Shown one piece after another: positions 1-6,221 of a stretch of DNA of 13,747 nt. How positions within the stretch are numbered: position 1 is the stretch's first letter; every line of letters begins with the position of its first letter. A program made the position numbers and the translations under genes. The stretch covers positions 1-13,747 of the forward strand of contig JBFYTF010000229.1 of the NCBI GenBank assembly GCA_041300865.1. Direction: 5' to 3'. This DNA comes from JAAYZQ01 sp041300865. Lineage in GTDB: Bacteria > Chloroflexota > Anaerolineae > JAAYZQ01. The notes under the pieces are model-generated. The model was not told where the DNA came from and searched no databases. It was given only the letters and a program-made list of their open reading frames with translations.

Positions 1-351
1 CCGCGCAGCGTGAACCCGAGTGGCAACCCGGCCGCGATGGCCATCATGGATCAGGTCTTTCAGCCATCAGATGCGGTCTGGCGGGGCCTCGGCCTGCTGC
101 CCGGCAGTGGCCTGGCGCTGCGCCCGGAGTTTGCGCGGTTCGACGCCGCTCAGCTCTTTGCCGTCGATCCCGGACCGACGCTTGAGCACCGCGGTTGCCT
201 CTGCGACCGGGTGCTGCGCGGCCTGGTCCTCCCGAGCGGGTGCAAGCTCTTCGGCACAGCCTGCACGCCGCAGCGACCCGTCGGCCCGTGCATGGTCTCG
301 GCGGAAGGGGCCTGCGCCGCCTATTTCCAGTTCGCCGGCGAGGTGGCATGA
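1..351 (+). CDS. hypD: HypD, [NiFe]-hydrogenase maturation protein (3' part only)
   Basis: This is the C-terminal 116 residues of HypD; the 5' end lies outside the window and the frame is open from base 1. HypD is an iron-sulfur protein that works with HypC as the scaffold on which the Fe(CN)2CO unit of [NiFe]-hydrogenases is built. Family features seen are a WRGLGLLPGSGL segment, a Cys pair in GCLCDRVLRG, a CKLFGTACTP segment, and the terminal VGPCMVSAEGACAAYFQF block. The cysteine spacing agrees with the family's cluster-binding C-terminal region. The stop codon (349-351) overlaps the start of hypE in an ATGA, so the two are translationally coupled. Identification is secure; only the missing N-terminus is unknown. 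Confidence 0.95.
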   Translation, partial: PRSVNPSGNPAAMAIMDQVFQPSDAVWRGLGLLPGSGLALRPEFARFDAAQLFAVDPGPTLEHRGCLCDRVLRGLVLPSGCKLFGTACTPQRPVGPCMVSAEGACAAYFQFAGEVA

Positions 352-1415
352 GCGACGTGATCCTCCTGGCCCACGGTTCCGGCGGAAGACTGAGCCACGA
401 CCTGGTGGAGAGGCTCTTCCTGCGCCATTTCCGCAGCCCGGCCCTCCTCCCCCTCGACGACTCGGCAGTGGTGTCTCTGCCAGCGCCGGCACCGGCGGAC
501 GACGCGTCCTCGGCAACTGACACCCGTCCGGTCGCGCCTCGGCTGGCCTTTACCACCGACGGCTACGTGGTCAGTCCCCTCTTTTTTCCGGGGGGCGACA
601 TCGGAAAACTGGCCGTGTGCGGCACGGTCAACGATCTGAGTGCCGCCGGTGCCCGGCCTCTATGGCTGAGCGCCGGGTTCATCGTCGAAGAGGGCCTGCC
701 CCTGGCCGACCTGGAGCAGGTTGTGGCTTCCATGGCGGCGACGGCCGGCGAGGCGGGCGTCGAGATCGTGGCCGGCGACACCAAGGTGGTGGAGCGGGGC
801 AGCGCCGACCGCCTGTTCATCACCACGGCGGGGGTAGGCCTGCTGCCCGCCGGCGTCGAGCTGGGAGACCACCGGGTGCAGGCGGGGGATGCGGTGCTGC
901 TGAGCGGCACGCTGGGTGACCACGGCATGACGATCCTTGCCCAGCGCGAAGGGCTGCGCTTCCAGGGCGCCTTGGCCAGCGACTGCGCGCCGCTGAACGG
1001 GCTGGTGGCCGGCTTGCTGGCGGCCGTGCCCCGCGGCGCTGTGCGCTGGCTGCGGGACCCCACGCGAGGCGGTCTGGCAACGACACTCAATGAGCTGGCG
1101 TCGAGGGCTGGCGTCGGGATCGAGGTCCGGGAAGGGGCGATCCCCGTCCGCGAAGCGGTGCGGGCAGCCTGCGAGCTGCTGGGCCTGGATCCCCTTTACG
1201 TCGCCAACGAGGGCAAGCTAGTCGCCGTCGTGGCGGCCGGAGCCGAGGATGCCGCCTTGGCGGCGCTGCACGCCCATCCCCTCGGCCGCCAGGCGGCCTG
1301 CATCGGGCACGTGCTGGGCGTAACCCATCCGGGCCGCGTGGTCCTCGAAACGGCGCTGGGCGCGCGCCGCGTCGTAGCCATGCTTGCCGGTGAACAACTG
1401 CCGCGCATCTGTTAG
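348..1415 (+). CDS. hypE: HypE, carbamoyl dehydratase for hydrogenase cyanide ligands
   Basis: HypE (355 aa) dehydrates the carbamoyl group that HypF places on its C-terminal cysteine, giving the thiocyanate that supplies CN ligands to the [NiFe] site. The N-terminus (LLAHGSGGRLSHDLVERLF, residues 6-24) and FFPGGDIGKLAVCGTVNDLSAAG (about 79-101) are typical of the AIR-synthase/SelD-like fold, and the protein ends in the diagnostic PRIC with Cys355 last. ATG 348 is chosen over upstream in-frame codons because it begins the conserved N-terminus and overlaps the hypD stop by 4 bases. An Ala/Pro/Asp-rich stretch at about residues 45-65 looks like a lineage-specific insertion making it slightly longer than usual. 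The family is related to SelD (selenophosphate synthetase), but the PRIC tail settles it as HypE. Confidence 0.96.
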   Translation: MSDVILLAHGSGGRLSHDLVERLFLRHFRSPALLPLDDSAVVSLPAPAPADDASSATDTRPVAPRLAFTTDGYVVSPLFFPGGDIGKLAVCGTVNDLSAAGARPLWLSAGFIVEEGLPLADLEQVVASMAATAGEAGVEIVAGDTKVVERGSADRLFITTAGVGLLPAGVELGDHRVQAGDAVLLSGTLGDHGMTILAQREGLRFQGALASDCAPLNGLVAGLLAAVPRGAVRWLRDPTRGGLATTLNELASRAGVGIEVREGAIPVREAVRAACELLGLDPLYVANEGKLVAVVAAGAEDAALAALHAHPLGRQAACIGHVLGVTHPGRVVLETALGARRVVAMLAGEQLPRIC

Positions 1416-1443
1416 GCGCGGCATAGGTAATGGAGGAGGAGCT

Positions 1444-1716
1444 ATGTGCCTTGCTGTTCCTGGGCGCGTGACGTCCATCGACGGGTTCCAGGGGGTGGTC
1501 GAGATTGGCGGCCTGGAACGCACGATCGGCGTGGCCCTGACGCCCGAGGTGCGGGTGGGCGACTATGTCTATGTCCACGCCGGCTATGCTATCAGCGTCG
1601 TCGACGAAGAGGTGGCCCTGGAGAGCCTGCGCCTGCTGCGCGAGCTGGCGGACAGCTATCCGGAGGAGGAGCTGTATTACCTCACCGGGGACGAATCGTC
1701 CCCACTCGGTGCCTGA
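1444..1716 (+). CDS. hypC: HypC/HupF-family hydrogenase assembly chaperone
   Basis: A 90-residue HypC. The protein begins MCLAVPGRV; Cys2, exposed after Met removal, is the residue that helps hold the Fe(CN)2CO intermediate with HypD. The GDYVYVHAGYAISVVDEEVA block (residues about 40-59) is the conserved beta-barrel part, and the length is normal. It starts 28 bp after the hypE stop with a strong Shine-Dalgarno GGAGGAGGA at 1432-1440. Gene order D-E-C puts hypC last, although C-D-E is the commoner order. The genes ending here form the tail of a hyp operon; no hydrogenase structural gene is in the window. I see no convincing terminator just after it. Confidence 0.95.
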   Translation: MCLAVPGRVTSIDGFQGVVEIGGLERTIGVALTPEVRVGDYVYVHAGYAISVVDEEVALESLRLLRELADSYPEEELYYLTGDESSPLGA

Positions 1717-1922
1717 CGCTGTGGGCGTGCGGCCGGAGGGCTCGGGGCGTGATCGCGAGGGGCGAGATCGCCAAGTTCATTTCTTGCGGCTGTTTTTGCG
1801 ATTTCCCAGACCGGGCGGGAGCAGCACTTACATCTTTCGTAATGAAGGGGCCGTAACCTTGTCGATTTCGCTCGTTGTCCGCGCTGCGCTTGCATTTTTC
1901 GCAGCCCACGTGCCGCGTCTAT

Positions 1923-1951
1923 TTGACGTGCCCGGGCCTTTGTGTTAGAAT
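1923..1951 (+). promoter_or_regulatory. Predicted sigma70-type promoter for the regulatory/formate dehydrogenase operon
   Basis: A -35 box TTGACG (1923-1928) and a -10 box TAGAAT (1946-1951) are separated by exactly 17 bp. A TG at 1943-1944, one base before the -10, adds an extended -10 element. The predicted start site is near 1958, giving a leader of about 40 nt before ATG 1997 with Shine-Dalgarno AAGGAGG at 1984-1990. It lies in the 280-bp gap 1717-1996, the largest non-coding stretch here and visibly more AT-rich than its surroundings. I found no other supported feature in that gap. The promoter is inferred from sequence match only. Confidence 0.7.
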
Positions 1952-1957
1952 TCACAG
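1940..1957. promoter_or_regulatory. Palindromic operator over the -10 box, Rex-like or CRP-like
   Basis: The sequence TTGTGTTAGAATTCACAG is an imperfect palindrome. Read as a CRP-type site it is TGTGT-N6-TCACA (1941-1956), 9 of 10 bases of TGTGA-N6-TCACA, and the N6 is exactly the -10 hexamer. Read as a Rex site it matches 11 of 14 defined bases of TTGTGAA-N4-TTCACAA. Bound protein would cover the -10 box, so repression is the likely outcome. Rex (an NADH/NAD+ sensor) would suit an operon of NAD(P)-linked enzymes. The regulator is not in the window, because the adjacent cyclic-nucleotide-fold protein lacks a DNA-binding domain. Confidence 0.5.
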
Positions 1958-1996
1958 AACGAGCTGCGGCGGCTTGCAGTTCAAAGGAGGCGTAGG

Positions 1997-2563
1997 ATGC
2001 CGTCTACCATAAGCCGGAAGAGCCAACAAGCACAGGCTTTCGCGACGAGTGGCGAGCAAGAGTGTCAGGTTTGTACCGAGGTCTTGCGCAAGACGATGCT
2101 GTTCAGCGGCCTGAGCGACGATCAGCTGCGCCTCATCGCTCCCCCCTGCCGGCAGATGCCCGTGGCAGAGGGCCAGGTGCTCTTTAACAAAGGCGGAGAG
2201 GCGAAAGAGCTGTATGTCGTCCTTTCGGGCGAGTTTTGCCTGGAGGACGAGGTCAGTGTCGAGGATCGGCTGCCGGGCAAGACCATCGTCGTGGAAAGGG
2301 TGGGCAAGAACGGTGCCCTGGGGCTGTGCGCCCTGCTGCGGCCCTACCGCTGGTTTTTTACGGCCCGCTGCACCCGCGAGGCCCAGGTCATCGTCGTGCG
2401 CAGTGACGACTTGAAGGCGATGATGAAAAGCCATCCGACCATCGGTATGGCCGTGCTCGAGAACGCATTCAACATCTCCTTCGAGCGGCTGATGGCCAGC
2501 CACCAGCGGACCCTGGCCGAACTCGGGTTAGCGGCCATGTACGGCGCAAATCGGCGTTACTAG
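1997..2563 (+). CDS. Stand-alone cyclic-nucleotide-binding-fold (Crp-like effector domain) protein, no HTH
   Basis: A 188-residue protein. About residues 30-150 match the Crp/Fnr effector domain: LFSGLSDDQLRLIAPPCRQMPVAEGQVLFNKGG at the start, then VVLSGEF, and a long helix near MMKSHPTIGMAVLENAFNISFERLM. Crp/Fnr proteins are usually about 220-240 aa with a C-terminal winged helix. Here the chain ends about 25 residues after the dimerisation helix, so there is no DNA-binding domain. It is more likely a ligand- or redox-sensing partner than a transcription factor. The phosphate-binding cassette is not canonical (KNGALGLCALLRPYRWFFTARC), so cAMP binding is uncertain. Cysteines at about 23 and 26 (CQVC) and elsewhere could bind a metal or cluster. 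First gene behind the promoter; the stop codon TAG is part of the next gene's TAGGAG ribosome site. Confidence 0.75.
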   Translation: MPSTISRKSQQAQAFATSGEQECQVCTEVLRKTMLFSGLSDDQLRLIAPPCRQMPVAEGQVLFNKGGEAKELYVVLSGEFCLEDEVSVEDRLPGKTIVVERVGKNGALGLCALLRPYRWFFTARCTREAQVIVVRSDDLKAMMKSHPTIGMAVLENAFNISFERLMASHQRTLAELGLAAMYGANRRY

Positions 2564-2572
2564 GAGCCTCTC

Positions 2573-2956
2573 ATGGATTTTCAGACTGTGGTGACATTGC
2601 TGGAAGCTGAGGTCCTGTCTCGGCAGGCGAATTGCGACCACACCTTTGTCAGTGGCGCTGCCGCCGACCTCATGAGCGATGTGCTGGCCTACGCGCCGAC
2701 AAGCTCTGTGCTGCTCACCGGCCTCATCAACCCCCAAGTTGTGCGGACGGCAGAGATGGCCGGCATCCTGACCATCGTCTTTGTACGGGGCAAGCGCCCA
2801 CCCGCCGAGACGGTCAGGCTGGCCGAGGAGGTAGGCATCCCGCTGCTCAGCACGCGCTATACCATGTACGAAGCCTGTGGCCTGCTCTACCATGCCGGTC
2901 TGGCAGGCCCCGGCCCGTGCGAGATCTACGATCTGCCGGAGCAGGCAGCGGCATAA
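2573..2956 (+). CDS. DRTGG-domain protein (first copy)
   Basis: A 127-residue protein resembling the stand-alone DRTGG-domain proteins (Pfam PF07085) encoded next to bifurcating-hydrogenase genes in anaerobes. Characteristic stretches are VLLTGLINPQVVRTAEMAG (residues 46-64), IVFVRGKRPPAETVRLAEE (68-86) and IPLLSTRYTMYEACGLLYHA (about 89-108). DRTGG domains occur in phosphotransacetylases and CBS-containing pyrophosphatases and are thought to be regulatory; no catalytic residues are evident, and the literal DRTGG string is not present. It follows the previous gene by 9 bp with TAGGAG as ribosome site, and its stop overlaps the next start by one base (TAATG). A sensory or assembly role for the downstream oxidoreductase is inferred from context. 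Confidence 0.75.
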   Translation: MDFQTVVTLLEAEVLSRQANCDHTFVSGAAADLMSDVLAYAPTSSVLLTGLINPQVVRTAEMAGILTIVFVRGKRPPAETVRLAEEVGIPLLSTRYTMYEACGLLYHAGLAGPGPCEIYDLPEQAAA

Positions 2957-3918
2957 TGGAGGACAGCAGCCATATCTCGCGGCTCAATGAGCTGGTCTAT
3001 CAGCTCAGCGTCGAAGAGGTGATGAGGAAGGAGGTCATCTCTGTCGCGCCCGAGATGGGCATGCGCGAGTTCAAGGAATTGTTGCGCGCCCATCGGATCT
3101 CGGGTGCACCGGTGGTCGAGGAGGGCCGCCTGGTAGGCGTCATCAGCCTGGAGGATCTCATCCGCGCCCTGGAACAGGGGACCATGGACACGTGCGTCGG
3201 GGAAAAAATGACCCGCCACGTCGAATCGGTGTATGAGGACGAGTCGGTGATGCAGGCCGTGAACCGCATGGCGCGCTTCGGCTTCGGGCGTTTCCCGGTG
3301 GTCAACCGCGCAGGCGATCTGGTGGGCATCCTCACTCGCGGCGACATTCTGCGGGGGCTGTTGCGCAAGAGCGAGGTAAACTCGCAGCAGGAAGAGATCG
3401 AACGCTACCGTGCCAGGCACATTTTCGAGGACATTGTCTCGGACCGGACCAGCCTGATGCTGCGGTACGAGGTGGAGGCCAGGGATTTCACCCGGGGCGG
3501 GGTAGCTTCGAGCAAGATCAAGCGAGCCATCGAGCGCCTGGGGGGCAACCCGGCCATCGCCCGCCGGGTAGCGGTGGCGGCCTACGAGGCCGAGATGAAC
3601 CTGATCATCCACACTGAGCACGGCGGAGAGATGCAGGTCGAGATCCAGCCTGAGCAGATGCAGATCGTCATCATTGACACTGGGCCGGGGATCGAGAACC
3701 TGGAGCAAGCCATGCGGCCTGGTTTCTCCACCGCGCCGGAATGGATCCGCGAGATGGGTTTTGGCGCCGGCATGGGTCTGCTAAACATCAAGCGCTGTGC
3801 CGACGTGATGAAGCTCGAGTCCCGGCCGGGGGCCGGTACCCGGCTCGAGATAGTATTCATGGTCCCACCGCCCGCTCCAGAGGCGGCGGCAGGGAGATCT
3901 CGGGAGGACCTGTTATGA
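2956..3918 (+). CDS. Tandem CBS domain protein with C-terminal GHKL ATPase (anti-sigma/RsbW-like) domain
   Basis: A 320-residue protein. Two CBS motifs (about 16-72 and 80-140, including GAPVVEEGRLVGVISLEDL and GRFPVVNRAGDLVGILTRGD) form a Bateman module that usually binds AMP/ATP-type ligands. After a charged linker comes a GHKL ATPase domain: N-box VAAYEAEMNLIIH with E211 and N215, G1 box DTGPGI with D241, and a glycine loop GFGAGMG at 268-274. It resembles RsbW-type serine kinases or histidine-kinase ATPase domains, but there is no HisKA helix with a phospho-acceptor His. It could sense adenylate charge and phosphorylate or bind a partner; the partner is unknown. The start ATG 2956 overlaps the upstream stop by 1 base, and its own stop overlaps the next start by 4 bases (ATGA), so coupling is tight. 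Confidence 0.85.
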   Translation: MEDSSHISRLNELVYQLSVEEVMRKEVISVAPEMGMREFKELLRAHRISGAPVVEEGRLVGVISLEDLIRALEQGTMDTCVGEKMTRHVESVYEDESVMQAVNRMARFGFGRFPVVNRAGDLVGILTRGDILRGLLRKSEVNSQQEEIERYRARHIFEDIVSDRTSLMLRYEVEARDFTRGGVASSKIKRAIERLGGNPAIARRVAVAAYEAEMNLIIHTEHGGEMQVEIQPEQMQIVIIDTGPGIENLEQAMRPGFSTAPEWIREMGFGAGMGLLNIKRCADVMKLESRPGAGTRLEIVFMVPPPAPEAAAGRSREDLL

Positions 3919-4256
3919 TCGTCCAGGATCTGGTGGCCAAGTTGGGATTGCAAGTCCATTCACCGGGCAACGTCGAGCGTGAGGTGACGGGGGGCTATGC
4001 TTCGGATCTCCTGAGCTGCGTCATGGCCGGTGCCAAAGCGGGCAACGTCTGGGTTACTCTCCAGGCGCATCCCAACGTCGTGGCGGTCGCCTCGCTGCTG
4101 GACCTGGCCGCGGTGATCGTCAGTGAAGGCGTGGTCCCCGACATGGAGACCATAGAGCGGGCGCAGGAGAACGGGGTCACGGTCTTGAGCTCACCCGCCA
4201 CAACGTATGCCCTGGTAGCTCGCTTGGCGGCCCTGGGGATTCCCCCCGGGGAATAA
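3915..4256 (+). CDS. DRTGG-like small protein (second, diverged copy)
   Basis: A 113-residue protein with the architecture MIVQDLVAKLGLQVH...GGYASDLLSCVMAGAKAGNVWVTLQAHPNVVAVASLLDLAAVIVSEG. This matches small DRTGG-type proteins found with PHP and NuoE genes in anaerobes. The GYASDLLS segment at about 27-34 and the Asn-Val-Trp-Val-Thr strand at 45-49 are characteristic. No catalytic residues are evident. It is shorter and clearly diverged from the first DRTGG protein at 2573. ATG 3915 overlaps the preceding stop (ATGA), with GGGAGGA at 3903-3909 as ribosome site. Function is inferred only from neighbours: probably a regulatory or scaffolding subunit. Confidence 0.7.
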   Translation: MIVQDLVAKLGLQVHSPGNVEREVTGGYASDLLSCVMAGAKAGNVWVTLQAHPNVVAVASLLDLAAVIVSEGVVPDMETIERAQENGVTVLSSPATTYALVARLAALGIPPGE

Positions 4257-4262
4257 GACCTG

Positions 4263-5030
4263 ATGGCCCCCAGGCCTGAGGAGGTTTGGCGCTATCTCAT
4301 GGCCGACCTCCACGTGCACACCGTGCTTTCGGCCTGTGCCGAGGTGGAAATGATTCCGCCGCTGATTGTGCAGCGGGCGCGAGAGCTGGGCCTGGAGCTG
4401 TTGGCCGTCACAGATCACAACGCAGCGCGGAACGTGGCGGCGGTCATGGCTGCCGCGGCCGGAACAGGGATCACAGTGCTGCCCGGCATGGAAGTCCAGA
4501 GCCGGGAAGAGGTGCACCTCGTGTGCCTGTTCGATACGCTCGAGCAGGTATTGGCCTGGGAGGTGCATGTGTTTGCCGCCCTGCCGGACCGGGAGAACGA
4601 CGAGGAGTTCTTTGGCGCCCAGTACGTGGTGGATGCCGAAGGCGAATACGTGGACACTGAAACGCGGCTGCTGTCCATTTCCACGGCCATGTCCGTGGAG
4701 CAGGTAGTGGCCGGCGTGCGAGCCCTGGGAGGCATTGTCCTCGCGGCGCACGTCGACCGGCCGTCTTTTAGCCTGGTGGCCAACCTCGGGTTCGTGCCGC
4801 CCGGCTTGGAGATTGCGGGCATCGAGCTGTCGCGGCGCGCCGATCCGGCAGCGGCGCTGCTGCGCTTGCCGCAGTTGGCCGCTTTTGGCCGGGTGGTGAG
4901 CGGCGATGCGCACCGCCTGGAAGAGATGACCGCGCGTACCATGTTCAAGGTCAAGGTGCCCGTGGTAGCGGAGCTGGCCTTGGCCCTCGCCGGCAGCGAG
5001 GGCCGCCGGGTCGAGATCTACCCGGGCTGA
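4263..5030 (+). CDS. PHP-domain phosphoesterase
   Basis: A 255-residue PHP-superfamily protein, a metal-dependent phosphoesterase fold shared with histidinol phosphatase and the polymerase III PHP domain. Metal ligands can be placed: H17 and H19 in DLHVHT, D51-H52 in TDHNAARN, E77 in GMEVQS, H85 in EEVHLVCLF, H163 in AAHVDRPS, and D215/H217 in GDAHRL. All are present, so it is likely an active hydrolase, but the substrate is unknown. A nucleotide or nucleoside phosphate would fit the regulatory neighbours (inference). The family N-terminus normally has several residues before DLHVHT, supporting ATG 4263. An alternative start at ATG 4299 has a GAGGAGG 14 bp upstream and cannot be excluded. A 47-bp gap with a small GCGTC-AAA-GACGC hairpin (5032-5044) separates it from the NuoE gene. 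Confidence 0.85.
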   Translation: MAPRPEEVWRYLMADLHVHTVLSACAEVEMIPPLIVQRARELGLELLAVTDHNAARNVAAVMAAAAGTGITVLPGMEVQSREEVHLVCLFDTLEQVLAWEVHVFAALPDRENDEEFFGAQYVVDAEGEYVDTETRLLSISTAMSVEQVVAGVRALGGIVLAAHVDRPSFSLVANLGFVPPGLEIAGIELSRRADPAAALLRLPQLAAFGRVVSGDAHRLEEMTARTMFKVKVPVVAELALALAGSEGRRVEIYPG

Positions 5031-5077
5031 GGCGTCAAAGACGCTCGTGGAGGAAAAACCGTTCGAGGAGGACATGC

Positions 5078-5548
5078 ATGGAGCAGGAAGAAACGCTTGA
5101 CCTGGCGCCGTTGTATGGCGTGCTCAACGAATACCGGGCGCAGCACGGTGCCGTGATCCCCGTGCTGCAAAAGGCGCAAGAGATCTATGGCTGGCTGCCA
5201 AGAGAAGTCCTCGAAGTGGTGGCGCGGGAGATGAAGGTTCCCCTGAGCCAGATCTATGGTGTGGTGACCTTTTACTCCCAGTTTTACCTGTCGCGGCGCG
5301 GGCGGCACATCTGCCGCCAGTGCGATGGCACGGCCTGCCACGTCAAGGGTGCGGCGCGCATCATTGACACCGTGGAGAACAGCCTGGGCATCAAGGCCGG
5401 GGAAACGACCCCCGATTACCGGGTCACCTTCGAGGTCGTCTACTGCCTGGGCTCCTGCGGCCTGGCACCCGTGGCCATGATCGACGACAAAGTAGTAGGC
5501 CACCTGGTACCCGAGTCCATGGTCAAGATGGTCAACGACCTGGGATGA
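5078..5548 (+). CDS. NuoE/HydC-like [2Fe-2S] subunit (24-kDa family)
   Basis: A 156-residue NuoE-family subunit with a helical N-terminus and thioredoxin-like ferredoxin domain. The four cluster ligands are C82, C87, C123 and C127, with the family spacing C-x4-C-x35-C-x3-C (CDGTACHVKGA and YCLGSCGLAPVAMID). IYGVVTFYSQF (59-69) is also typical. In HydABC- and FdhABC-type complexes this subunit pairs with the NuoF-like flavoprotein and takes part in electron transfer or bifurcation. The start is supported by GAGGAGGA at 5065-5072. It is the first gene of the catalytic half; the next gene starts 10 bp after its stop. Whether it belongs to the formate dehydrogenase or is shared with a hydrogenase cannot be decided here, but no other catalytic subunit is nearby. 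Confidence 0.93.
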   Translation: MEQEETLDLAPLYGVLNEYRAQHGAVIPVLQKAQEIYGWLPREVLEVVAREMKVPLSQIYGVVTFYSQFYLSRRGRHICRQCDGTACHVKGAARIIDTVENSLGIKAGETTPDYRVTFEVVYCLGSCGLAPVAMIDDKVVGHLVPESMVKMVNDLG

Positions 5549-5558
5549 CGAGGCCAGC

Positions 5559-6221
5559 ATGCGCGAGCTGTCCCTGCACGTCCTCGATCTTCTTCAGAAT
5601 TCTCTGGAGGCAGGGGCGACGCGCCTGGATGTGAGCATCGAGGAAGACTTGGCTGCCGATCGACTAAGCATCGAGGTTCGGGATAACGGCCGGGGGATGA
5701 CGGAGGAAGCGGCTCGGCAAGCGTTGAGCCCTTTTTTCACGACGCGCACGACGCGGCATGTGGGCCTGGGCTTGCCCCTCCTCGCTGCTGCGGCCGAGAG
5801 GTGTGGCGGCCGGCTGGTCCTCGATTCGCAGCCGGGCTCGGGGACGGTGGTCCATGCCACGTTTGGCCACAGTCACATCGACCGCGCGCCGCTGGGCGAC
5901 ATGGCGGGCACGCTGCTGGCCTTTCTCCTGGGCGGCGACGGTAGGCCGCTGCGGTTGTGTTATCGCCACACCGTGGGCGATGAGGTTTTCGATCTTGATT
6001 CGGCCGTCATCGAGGCCGAGGTGGGTGGACTACCGCTGTCCTACCCTCCTCTCCGCGACTGGCTGCACGAATTCATTGCCGAAGGAGAGGCCGGCCTGGC
6101 AGCAAGCCGGGCCGCGTGGCTAGGACAGCGAAGGGCAGGCACCGGCCACGAGCCGGATGATGCCCGCGATTGGGATGCTGGACAAGAGGGAGGAAACGAT
6201 GCCAAAGCTCAAGAGTCTTGA
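5559..6221 (+). CDS. GHKL-family ATP-binding protein (second copy, no histidine-kinase dimerisation domain)
   Basis: A 220-residue protein starting directly with the ATPase domain: N-box LHVLDLLQNSLEAGA with N14, G1 box DNGRGM with D42, an FFTTRTTRHVGLGLPLL lid/glycine loop at about 59-75, and GSGTVV near 96-101. A histidine-kinase-like ATPase of this form commonly sits between NuoE and the small ferredoxin in anaerobe hydrogenase operons. It has no transmembrane segment, sensor or phospho-acceptor helix and no response regulator nearby, so classical two-component signalling is unlikely. The last 40 or so residues are a low-complexity Gly/Asp/Ala/Glu tail, and its 3' end overlaps the next gene by 23 nt. 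Possible roles are regulation or assembly of the oxidoreductase; neither is proven. Confidence 0.8.
   Translation: MRELSLHVLDLLQNSLEAGATRLDVSIEEDLAADRLSIEVRDNGRGMTEEAARQALSPFFTTRTTRHVGLGLPLLAAAAERCGGRLVLDSQPGSGTVVHATFGHSHIDRAPLGDMAGTLLAFLLGGDGRPLRLCYRHTVGDEVFDLDSAVIEAEVGGLPLSYPPLRDWLHEFIAEGEAGLAASRAAWLGQRRAGTGHEPDDARDWDAGQEGGNDAKAQES

Noticed and set aside
195..347. Upstream extension of hypE by 51 codons
   Set aside because: The extension overlaps hypD coding sequence in another frame and adds no HypE homology. ATG 348 begins the conserved N-terminus and overlaps the hypD stop.
348..1415. HypE as a possible SelD (selenophosphate synthetase), given the selenoprotein in the window
   Set aside because: The C-terminal PRIC motif, the HypE-type N-terminus and the position between hypD and hypC identify it as HypE. 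SelD is expected elsewhere.
1717..1922. Possible terminator after hypC around GGCGAGATCGCC (near 1763) and the T-rich stretch near 1790
   Set aside because: The inverted repeat has only a 2-nt loop and is not followed by a T-run; no stable terminator structure is evident.
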